From JASFRS01 sp050114795 (lineage in GTDB: Bacteria; Pseudomonadota; Alphaproteobacteria; Sphingomonadales; CAKZYD01): a DNA stretch of 9,299 bases. A program made the translations under genes and the position numbers. Below the pieces are notes generated by a model. It had not been told where the DNA came from and searched no databases. It saw only the letters and a program-made list of their open reading frames with translations. Numbering within the stretch: position 1 is the first letter of the stretch; each line of letters begins with the position of its first letter. Positions 1-5,292 of the stretch are shown one piece after another. The DNA is taken from positions 1 to 9,299 of the forward strand of contig JASFRS010000094.1 of the NCBI GenBank assembly GCA_050114795.1, read 5' to 3'.

Positions 1-527
1 ATCACATGTTTTGCGTCTTCCAGGCCATGGCCCAATCGCGCGAGAGTCCCCATCTCTCTTTGAAACTGTTTTTCCTTTTCACTTTCCCAACGCTCCAAAG
101 ATCGTCCTGATCGAAATGGTCCAAGGCGTTTCTTTCTTGCAGCGATAATAACAGCCTCCCGTCGGGCAAATAGGCTGTCATCCACAGTGCGGGTGACGAT
201 CTCCTCATCCACACCGCGAACGGCCAAGTCTTGCCTGATCGCGCGCTGTCCCATGCCGCGCCGATGTAACCCCCCTGACCGGATTTCAGCAAAACGGCTA
301 TCATCAATTAATTTAAGGCGGCACAGATCATCAATAACTGCACGAATATCGGCCTCTACCTCAGGACTCAGAGCATTATGCCTTCTTGCACGCATTTGAA
401 GGACGCGTTCCACGCGCGCGGCTGGTGCTTCAAAGCGCTCAAGATACCGCAATGCAACGGCGCGCCAACCCTCTTGATTTTGCGGCAAATACGGGAGTTT
501 CCTGCGCCTTTTTCTATCTTCAGCCAT
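1..527 (-). CDS. recX: Regulatory protein RecX, N-terminal part (runs off the left edge)
   Basis: RecX binds RecA and RecA-DNA filaments in the cytoplasm and limits recombination and SOS induction. About 175 codons are visible. The ATG at 527-525 is preceded in frame by a TGA (533-531), which fixes the start. The protein begins with a basic stretch (MAEDRKRRRK). It then shows the helical three-helix repeats of the family: 'ALRYLERFEAPAARVERVL', 'DLCRLKLIDDSRFAEIR' and the typical 'RRGMGQRAIRQDLAVRGVDEEIV' block (split here as RRGMGQRAIRQDL and AVRGVDEEIV). It ends at the window edge in 'LARLGHGLEDAKHV', which resembles the last RecX repeat, so little is missing. No strong Shine-Dalgarno sequence precedes the ATG. 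The gene diverges from the sphingolipid genes and is probably unrelated to them. I saw no alphaproteobacterial LexA box of the GTTC-N7-GTTC kind upstream. Family call is confident; the regulatory status is unknown. Confidence 0.88.
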   Translation of the reverse strand, partial: MAEDRKRRRKLPYLPQNQEGWRAVALRYLERFEAPAARVERVLQMRARRHNALSPEVEADIRAVIDDLCRLKLIDDSRFAEIRSGGLHRRGMGQRAIRQDLAVRGVDEEIVTRTVDDSLFARREAVIIAARKKRLGPFRSGRSLERWESEKEKQFQREMGTLARLGHGLEDAKHV

Positions 528-588
528 GCTTCAAACTGACTTGAAAAGCCCAGCAATTCAAGCGGTTTAAGCCGATTTTAGCTCAAGC

Positions 589-620
589 CGCCTCATTTGG
601 TCGCAAAATCGCCTCATTTG
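589..620. repeat. Two direct repeats of CGCCTCATTTG spaced by 21 bp
   Basis: The 11-mer CGCCTCATTTG occurs at 589-599 and again at 610-620, exactly 21 bp apart, or two helical turns, so both copies face the same side of the DNA. They lie about 60-95 bp upstream of the recX start and just upstream of a possible recX -10 (TAAAAT, minus, 580-575). The spacing suggests a tandem operator, but no known regulator site was recognised. Confidence 0.45.
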
Positions 621-651
621 ACGCTAAAGTCCGCACGATCAATCAGAAGGT

Positions 652-660
652 GGGGCGCAA
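652..660 (+). repeat. GGGGCGCAA motif, copy 1 (upstream of aasR)
   Basis: First of three exact copies of GGGGCGCAA seen on the plus strand (also 829-837 and 3816-3824). All are in non-coding DNA upstream of a sphingolipid gene pair. It is followed directly by the palindrome CTTCGAAG (661-668). Function unknown; a regulator site is one possibility. Confidence 0.3.
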
Positions 661-682
661 CTTCGAAGCTTTTTGGTTGATT

Positions 683-731
683 GGGGCAAAAAGTCCTTGG
701 ATTTACAAGTCCAGGACTTTATGGCAGCCCC
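683..731 (+). promoter_or_regulatory. Nested hairpin in the recX-aasR intergenic region
   Basis: AAAGTCCTTGGA (690-701) pairs with TCCAGGACTTT (710-720), with one bulged base and an 8-nt loop. An outer GGGGC (683-687) can pair with GCCCC (727-731). No T tract follows on the plus strand, and it lies upstream of both divergent genes, so it is not an obvious terminator for either. It could be part of a long 5' leader of aasR, a small RNA, or a protein-binding site. Confidence 0.3.
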
Positions 732-828
732 TTGCTAATTATGAGCAGTTGTTGCACTTTTATGAACAAAATTACTAGTGTTCGGCTTTTTGAGTGCAAT
801 AGGGAATAGAGACGCGGATTAAATAAAG

Positions 829-837
829 GGGGCGCAA
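829..837 (+). repeat. GGGGCGCAA motif, copy 2 (upstream of aasR)
   Basis: Second exact copy of the 9-mer, in the context AAAGGGGGCGCAATAAAC, about 105 bp upstream of the aasR start codon. Together with copies 1 and 3 it suggests a shared control element for the aasR-cerR and acpR-spt pairs. Confidence 0.3.
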
Positions 838-858
838 TAAACGGGGCATTTCGTTTTT

Positions 859-887
859 CGTCCAGACAATAAATTTAATTTTGGACG
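859..887. promoter_or_regulatory. Inverted repeat with AT-rich centre upstream of aasR
   Basis: CGTCCAGA (859-866) pairs with TTTGGACG (880-887); one of the eight pairs is a G-T wobble, and the 13-bp centre is made almost only of A and T. It ends 55 bp before the aasR start. Size and form suit a dimeric regulator site. No matching family was recognised. Confidence 0.3.
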
Positions 888-893
888 GGCTGG

Positions 894-921
894 GTTTCGG
901 CTCGAAACATGCTCTTATAAC
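894..921 (+). promoter_or_regulatory. Possible aasR promoter with inverted repeat at the -35 position
   Basis: GTTTCG and CGAAAC (894-899 and 903-908) form a perfect 6-bp inverted repeat around GCT. TATAAC (916-921) matches five of six positions of the sigma-70 -10 hexamer, and the position 17 bp upstream (893-898) falls in the inverted repeat and does not resemble TTGACA. This is what an activator-dependent promoter could look like. Transcription from here would give a short leader of about 15 nt without a Shine-Dalgarno sequence. A second -10-like hexamer (TATAAA, 933-938) is nearer still to the ATG. Confidence 0.3.
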
Positions 922-942
922 GCGCGGACAGATATAAAGCCT

Positions 943-2739
943 ATGGTGCAAAAAACCCCAACTTTTGACGATCTTGAACGGCGTTATGCTGATTTTGATA
1001 CGTTGACTGAAGCTCTTGACTATGCGGCAAAAGGCAAGCGGGGCTTAAACTTCTATTCACCGCGGGGCGAGCTTTATGAAGCGGTGACTTACAAAGAATT
1101 ACGGGAACGTTCCATCGCAATTGGACAGCGGTTGATGACTTTAGGTTTTCAACCCGGCGACCGACTGGCATTGATTGCGGCAAATACTGCCAATTTCATC
1201 GCCAATTTCCTGGGCGCCCAATATGCTGGTGTTTTACCGGTCCCTCTCCCACTCCCAACCAGTTTTGGAGGGCGTGAAGGCTATGTCGACCAGCTTCGCA
1301 ACCAGATCAACAGTTGCGGGGCTAAAGGTGTTATTTCACCAGTAGACATGGTGGAACTCATCCATGAAGCCGCTGAAGGCATGGGCCTGACTTTTGCTGG
1401 TTCCGATGAGGAACTAGCCGCAGTTAAAGAGGCAGGAAAGCCTCTACATCAGGCCAATAATGACGATATCTCCTATTTACAATACTCTTCCGGAAGCACG
1501 CGCTTCCCTCATGGCGTAATCGTCACGCATCGTATGCTGATGACGAATTGCCGGGGACAGGGCTACCACGGTGTACAACTTGTTGACACTGATCGCTGCG
1601 TATCTTGGTTGCCATTTTACCATGACATGGGTTTGGTTGGCTGCCTGCTGACAGCGCTTTGCTGCCAAGTGAGTTGTGATTTCATGGCAACAGAAAGCTT
1701 TGCGCGCCGTCCTTTGCTCTGGCTACAACTTATCACGGAAAACGAAGGTACCACGGTCTCTTACAGCCCGACCTTCGGTTATGACATTTGTGCGCGTCGC
1801 GCCAAACCAAATGCCATTGCAAATCTGGATCTGTCTCGTTGGCGGGTTGCTGGCAACGGTGGTGACATGATCCGTCCCGATGTCATGCAGAAATTCGTAG
1901 ACACCTTTGGTCCTGCGGGCTTCCCTTCCACGGCCTTTGTTCCAAGCTATGGCTTAGCTGAATGTACGTTGGCAGTTAGCTTCATGCCTGTTGGCACGGG
2001 CATCATCACAGATATGGTGGACGAACGTATTTTATCCGGTGAAATCCGCAATGGCCACGCCGGGTTAAATGGGGCGCCTCACTTAAATGGCTCCAAAGGT
2101 ACAGCGCTTGATGATTTGAACGGTGTGGAAGTCTTCCCCCGTTACCGTGCTGTCGTTAACTGCGGTGTCCCACTTCCGGATTATGAAATTGAAATCCGCG
2201 CTAGCGATGACCGGGCATTAACCGAACGCGAAATTGGGCGTGTCTGCGTCCGCGGTGATAGCGTTATGGTCGGCTATTATCGCGATGAAGACGCAACCAA
2301 TGCCGTCCTTAGCGAGGACGGCTGGCTGGATACCGGTGATATGGGCTATATGCTTGACGGCTGCTTATACATCGTCGGTCGTTCCAAAGACATGATCATC
2401 ATCAACGGCAAAAACCATTGGCCACAGGATATTGAGTGGGCTGTTGAGCAAATCCCAGGCTTTCGCCATGGCGATATTGCAGCCATTTCAATCACGGACA
2501 TGTCCGGTGAAGAGATCCCCGCGGTTCTGGTTCAATGTCGTATCTCTGAAGACAGTGAACGAGATGCATTGCGCAACGAAGTCAAAAACCGTGTGAAAGC
2601 CGTAACCGGCATTAGTTGCCTGGTTGAGCTTGTTCCACCCCGGACATTGCCGCGCACTTCATCTGGGAAATTATCACGCTCAAAAGCACGGGACCGCTAT
2701 TTGTCCGGTGGCATTGTCCCCTTAGCGGCAGCAAGTTGA
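943..2739 (+). CDS. aasR: AasR-like fatty acyl-AMP ligase / acyl-ACP synthetase of the sphingolipid pathway
   Basis: This cytoplasmic adenylate-forming enzyme (598 residues) activates a fatty acid with ATP. By position it would transfer the acyl group to the carrier protein encoded by acpR, supplying serine palmitoyltransferase. Motifs in order: the P-loop QYSSGSTRFPHG (about 179-190), SWLPFYHDMG (about 220-229), PSYGLAEC (about 334-341), WLDTGDMGY (about 461-469), GRSKDMIIINGKNHWPQDIE (about 478-497), and the C-terminal SSGKLSRSK with the expected catalytic lysine K576. The P-loop has R and H where acyl-CoA synthetases usually have G and K; with the FYHDMG motif and the length, this places it near fatty-acyl-AMP ligases, which favour carrier-bound acceptors over CoA. 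The ATG lacks a clear Shine-Dalgarno sequence. Its TGA overlaps the TTG start of cerR. The symbol follows the Caulobacter counterpart next to cerR, acp and spt; the acyl-ACP role is inference from context. Confidence 0.85.
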   Translation: MVQKTPTFDDLERRYADFDTLTEALDYAAKGKRGLNFYSPRGELYEAVTYKELRERSIAIGQRLMTLGFQPGDRLALIAANTANFIANFLGAQYAGVLPVPLPLPTSFGGREGYVDQLRNQINSCGAKGVISPVDMVELIHEAAEGMGLTFAGSDEELAAVKEAGKPLHQANNDDISYLQYSSGSTRFPHGVIVTHRMLMTNCRGQGYHGVQLVDTDRCVSWLPFYHDMGLVGCLLTALCCQVSCDFMATESFARRPLLWLQLITENEGTTVSYSPTFGYDICARRAKPNAIANLDLSRWRVAGNGGDMIRPDVMQKFVDTFGPAGFPSTAFVPSYGLAECTLAVSFMPVGTGIITDMVDERILSGEIRNGHAGLNGAPHLNGSKGTALDDLNGVEVFPRYRAVVNCGVPLPDYEIEIRASDDRALTEREIGRVCVRGDSVMVGYYRDEDATNAVLSEDGWLDTGDMGYMLDGCLYIVGRSKDMIIINGKNHWPQDIEWAVEQIPGFRHGDIAAISITDMSGEEIPAVLVQCRISEDSERDALRNEVKNRVKAVTGISCLVELVPPRTLPRTSSGKLSRSKARDRYLSGGIVPLAAAS

Positions 2740-3686
2740 GTGTAAATCCGACACGGAAAAAGAACACGGTCGCGCTTACAGGCGCGACCGGTTTTATCGG
2801 CCCTTACCTTATAAAAGCTCTCAAGGCATCCGGATATCATGTCCGCGCCCTCACCCGTCGCCCACAGCCAGAGCAAACTGGTGTTGATTGGGTGAAAGGA
2901 CGATTGGACGACCCTGAAGCGATCCGCAACCTCGTTCAAAATGCCGTCCATGTGGTGCATGCAGCAGGCGCCATTAAAGCGCGCAACAAGCCCGATTTTT
3001 TCCAAATAAATTGCGACGCATGCACATTTATAGCGCGCGCAGCAAAAGCCGCCCGCGTTCAAAGCTTCGTTCTCATGTCATCACTTGCCGCACGCGCACC
3101 GGAACTTTCTGACTACGCCGCCAGCAAAGCGGCAGGCGAAGCGGCAATCGCCCAGATATTGGGCAATGATATTCCTTGGGTTGCCCTTCGCCCACCCGCT
3201 GTCTTCGGCCCCGGTGACACAGAAACACTCAAGATTTTCAAAGCTATTAAATCCGGTTTTGCACCACTTATCAGTCCACACGCACGCGCATCATGGATTT
3301 ATGCGGACGATCTGGCACAAGCAACTGTGGCGGCTCTAACAGAGCAAAATGCCTTTTATCAAATTCTTCCCCTAGACGATGGCAGTGGAGGCTATTTGGT
3401 AAGAGAAAGCCACCAATTAGTAGCGGATTTATTGGATCGAAAGCTAAGAATAGTCCGTATTCCCCCACCCTTGCTCAGCTTTATAGGGCTGATGAATGAG
3501 GGGCTGTCATCAGTAACACGCCGCACGCCCATGCTCACACGCGGGAAAGCACGTGAACTTTCTCACCCTGATTGGGGTATTTCCGAACCGGGATTCGCTG
3601 AAAAGTCAGACTGGGAGCCACGCACTAGCTTGGCAGAAGGTCTTCGCATCAGTTTGAATTGGTACCGAGAAAAAGGCCTGCTTTAA
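2736..3686 (+). CDS. cerR: CerR-like ceramide reductase (NAD(P)-dependent epimerase/dehydratase family)
   Basis: In Caulobacter the counterpart reduces the 3-oxo group of 3-oxo-ceramide after N-acylation, an order opposite to that of eukaryotes. The 316-residue protein is an extended short-chain dehydrogenase. It has the Rossmann motif TGATGFIG (15-22), serines S115/S116 in VLMSSLA, and the YxxxK pair Y127 and K131 in DYAASKAAGE, followed by ALRPPAVFGPGD, typical of NDUFA9-like atypical members. No membrane segment is obvious, though the C-terminal half is hydrophobic in part (about 250-262). The start is a TTG at 2736 that overlaps the aasR stop (TTGA, 4 bp); the GTG at 2740 is in another frame and no ATG lies near, so translational coupling to aasR is likely. 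The neighbours decide the call, since this family is broad; as an isolated sequence it would only be an NAD-dependent epimerase-like protein. Confidence 0.82.
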   Translation: MSVNPTRKKNTVALTGATGFIGPYLIKALKASGYHVRALTRRPQPEQTGVDWVKGRLDDPEAIRNLVQNAVHVVHAAGAIKARNKPDFFQINCDACTFIARAAKAARVQSFVLMSSLAARAPELSDYAASKAAGEAAIAQILGNDIPWVALRPPAVFGPGDTETLKIFKAIKSGFAPLISPHARASWIYADDLAQATVAALTEQNAFYQILPLDDGSGGYLVRESHQLVADLLDRKLRIVRIPPPLLSFIGLMNEGLSSVTRRTPMLTRGKARELSHPDWGISEPGFAEKSDWEPRTSLAEGLRISLNWYREKGLL

Positions 3687-3750
3687 TTACCTCGGTTTTG
3701 CCCAAATATGGACATAATGCTCGCGCTTCTTGCGATCTTGTTATAGACCA

Positions 3751-3788
3751 AGAGCGGCTAATGCCGTGTGGCTCCACGGCATCGCTCT
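3751..3788 (+). promoter_or_regulatory. Strong bulged hairpin between cerR and acpR
   Basis: ATGCCGTG (3761-3768) pairs perfectly with CACGGCAT (3775-3782) around the loop TGGCTC. The stem is extended by AGAGCG (3751-3756) with CGCTCT (3783-3788), leaving GCTA (3757-3760) as a bulge, for 14 base pairs in total. It is followed by AAATCAATG, not a T tract. It lies in the 143-bp gap between cerR and acpR. It could end aasR-cerR transcripts, protect a processed acpR-spt mRNA, or act as an attenuator. The structure is certain as sequence; the role is inference. Confidence 0.5.
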
Positions 3789-3815
3789 AAATCAATGTAT
3801 GAGTTTTAAAATTTC

Positions 3816-3824
3816 GGGGCGCAA
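3816..3824 (+). repeat. GGGGCGCAA motif, copy 3 (directly upstream of acpR)
   Basis: Third exact copy of the 9-mer, ending 5 bp before the acpR ATG. Its GGGG may also serve as a weak ribosome binding site, so the match with the two copies upstream of aasR could be partly due to translation signals. Confidence 0.3.
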
Positions 3825-3829
3825 AATAT

Positions 3830-4078
3830 ATGTCTGATCAAAATACTTTTGATACACTGTGTAAATTAATTGCACCTTTCAATCGTAAAAATGTAGCACT
3901 AGCGCGTGACACGCGTTTTGCTAATGACCTGGAATTCGATTCATTGACGGTCATGGACCTTGTGGCTGAAATCGAAGATGAGTTTGATATCATCCTACCA
4001 CTTAATCTGCTTCCCGATCTTGAAACCATTGGCGATGTAGCCAAAGCAGTTGACCGGATCGTAAAGGATAACGCATGA
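3830..4078 (+). CDS. acpR: Dedicated acyl carrier protein of sphingolipid synthesis
   Basis: This small acidic protein (82 residues) is an acyl carrier protein. It would carry the acyl chain on a 4'-phosphopantetheine arm attached to S38 in the DSL motif (FDSLTVMDLV, 36-45), and pass it to serine palmitoyltransferase. The usual four-helix ACP pattern is visible, with the acidic recognition helix MDLVAEIEDEFDI after the serine and a final helix (about 67-80). The length is normal. It is not the housekeeping AcpP: the sequence after DSL (TVMDLVAEIED) diverges from the usual DSLDTVEL form, and the gene sits next to spt rather than in a fabD-fabG-acpP-fabF cluster. Its TGA overlaps the ATG of spt (ATGA, 4 bp), so carrier and condensing enzyme are translationally coupled. 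The hairpin and GGGGCGCAA motif upstream suggest that the acpR-spt pair may have its own control. The symbol follows the Caulobacter counterpart. Confidence 0.85.
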   Translation: MSDQNTFDTLCKLIAPFNRKNVALARDTRFANDLEFDSLTVMDLVAEIEDEFDIILPLNLLPDLETIGDVAKAVDRIVKDNA

Positions 4079-5289
4079 CCGATATCCTGGACAAATTCGA
4101 CGCTGCTATTGCTGAAGTCGCCTCTTTGAAATTTGAAGGTCCTGATCCGCTTGGTGTCGTTATTGAAGAAACGATTTCCGAAACCGAGGCTATTATTGAC
4201 GGTCGGCGAACGATTTTGGCCGGTACGAATAATTATATGGGCATGACCTTTCACCCTGAAGCTATGGAAGCGGCAAGAGAGGCCCTTGAAAAACATGGCA
4301 CAGGAACAACAGGGTCCCGCATATTAAATGGCACTTATAAAGGCCATAAGGCGCTTGAAGCAGAACTTGCCAAATTCTTTGGCACAGACCATGCCATGGT
4401 CTTTTCAACAGGATATCAGGCCAATCTAGGCATAATTTCAGCCTTAGGCCAACGTGGCGATTATATCATCATCGATGCGGACAGCCATGCGAGCATTTAT
4501 GACGGCTGCGCTATGGGCAATGCCGATATCGTGCGGTTCCGCCATAATAATGTGGAAGACCTTCGCAAGCGCCTGGCTCGGCTTCCTAAAGATGCTCCTA
4601 AGCTTGTGGTTTTGGAGAGCATCTATTCCATGCTTGGTGATCAAGCACCTTTAAAAGAAATGCTGGAAGTCGCGAAAGAAGCCGGGGCACAAACCCTGGT
4701 AGATGAAGCACATAGCATGGGCTTTTGCGGTGAAACCGGCCGTGGTCTTGCCCAAGAATTAGGTGTTGAACACCTTTGTGATTTCATCGTTGGCACATTT
4801 TCCAAGAGTGTTGGAACCGTTGGTGGTTTTTGTGTCTCCAACCACCCGAAATTTGAAGTCCTGCGTTTCATGTCCCGCCCCTATATGTTTACGGCTTCAC
4901 TTCCGCCTTCTGTTGTCGCCTCTGCACTGGCTTCAGTCCGGGTATTAGCGCATTCAGGCAATCGCCGTGCTCATCTATGGGAAAATTCCAAACGCCTCCA
5001 TAAAGGTCTTATGGAAGCTGGTTTCACAATGGGCACCAAAGAGGCGGAAAGTCCCATCATCTCTCTCATCATGCCTGAGCAGGAGATACTGTTCAAATTC
5101 TGGCAGGCCCTTCTCAAAGAAGGTGCATATGTGAATGTCGCACGCCCGCCGGCAACGCCGACAGGAATTTTCCTGGTACGCTGCTCACTAAGTGCCGGAC
5201 ACAGCAATGAACAGATTGATCAACTGCTGGAAAAATTCAAAACAGCCGCTGAAAAAGTTGGGGTGCCGCTTAAACAAGCTGCGGAATAA
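4075..5289 (+). CDS. spt: Serine palmitoyltransferase
   Basis: The enzyme condenses L-serine with a long-chain acyl thioester, here probably acyl-AcpR, giving 3-oxo-sphinganine and CO2. It is PLP-dependent, belongs to the alpha-oxoamine synthases, and is the committed step of sphingolipid synthesis. The 404 residues hold the full fold: H138 in DSHAS stacks on PLP, D210 and H213 lie in VDEAHSMGF, K244 in GTFSKSVG forms the Schiff base, R357 lies in the mobile ARPPATPT loop, and R369 in LVRCSLS. As I recall them, the corresponding Sphingomonas paucimobilis residues are H159, D231, H234, K265, R378 and R390; all six differ by exactly 21, so the core aligns without gaps and the N-terminus is about 21 residues shorter. 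These residues favour spt over its relatives kbl, bioF and hemA, as do the neighbours. It starts with the ATG overlapping the acpR stop. The stop is only 3 bp from that of the convergent cpgC. Confidence 0.95.
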   Translation: MTDILDKFDAAIAEVASLKFEGPDPLGVVIEETISETEAIIDGRRTILAGTNNYMGMTFHPEAMEAAREALEKHGTGTTGSRILNGTYKGHKALEAELAKFFGTDHAMVFSTGYQANLGIISALGQRGDYIIIDADSHASIYDGCAMGNADIVRFRHNNVEDLRKRLARLPKDAPKLVVLESIYSMLGDQAPLKEMLEVAKEAGAQTLVDEAHSMGFCGETGRGLAQELGVEHLCDFIVGTFSKSVGTVGGFCVSNHPKFEVLRFMSRPYMFTASLPPSVVASALASVRVLAHSGNRRAHLWENSKRLHKGLMEAGFTMGTKEAESPIISLIMPEQEILFKFWQALLKEGAYVNVARPPATPTGIFLVRCSLSAGHSNEQIDQLLEKFKTAAEKVGVPLKQAAE

Positions 5290-5292
5290 CTC

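Larger units (their letters stand above)
528..942. other. Divergent intergenic region between recX and aasR (415 bp, no gene)
   Basis: I found no convincing gene on either strand here; the few ATG-initiated frames are about 20 codons or less and lack recognisable content. It must hold the promoters for recX (minus) and aasR (plus). Elements seen are a 21-bp-spaced direct repeat (589-620), a nested hairpin (683-731), two copies of GGGGCGCAA (652-660 and 829-837), an inverted repeat around an AT-rich centre (859-887), and a compact inverted repeat followed by a TATAAC hexamer (894-921). On the minus strand TAAAAT (580-575) is a possible recX -10 hexamer without an obvious -35. Confidence 0.7.

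Noticed and set aside
2..307. 101-codon minus-strand frame inside recX
   Set aside because: A different frame of the same strand gives a clear RecX sequence with a proper start and family motifs; this one has no recognisable content.
732..780. Promoter-like TTGCAC (752-757) with TACTAG (774-779)
   Set aside because: The spacing is 16 bp but the -10 is weak, and it would give a leader of about 160 nt; not enough to support over other hexamers in this AT-rich stretch.
528..942. tRNA, riboswitch or small RNA gene in the recX-aasR gap
   Set aside because: No cloverleaf, T-loop GTTCRAnnC motif or known riboswitch core could be made out; only the isolated hairpins listed as features are visible.
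3838..4296. 152-codon minus-strand frame opposite acpR and spt
   Set aside because: It is fully antisense to the DSL motif of acpR and the start of spt and has Ser/Arg-rich shadow-frame composition.
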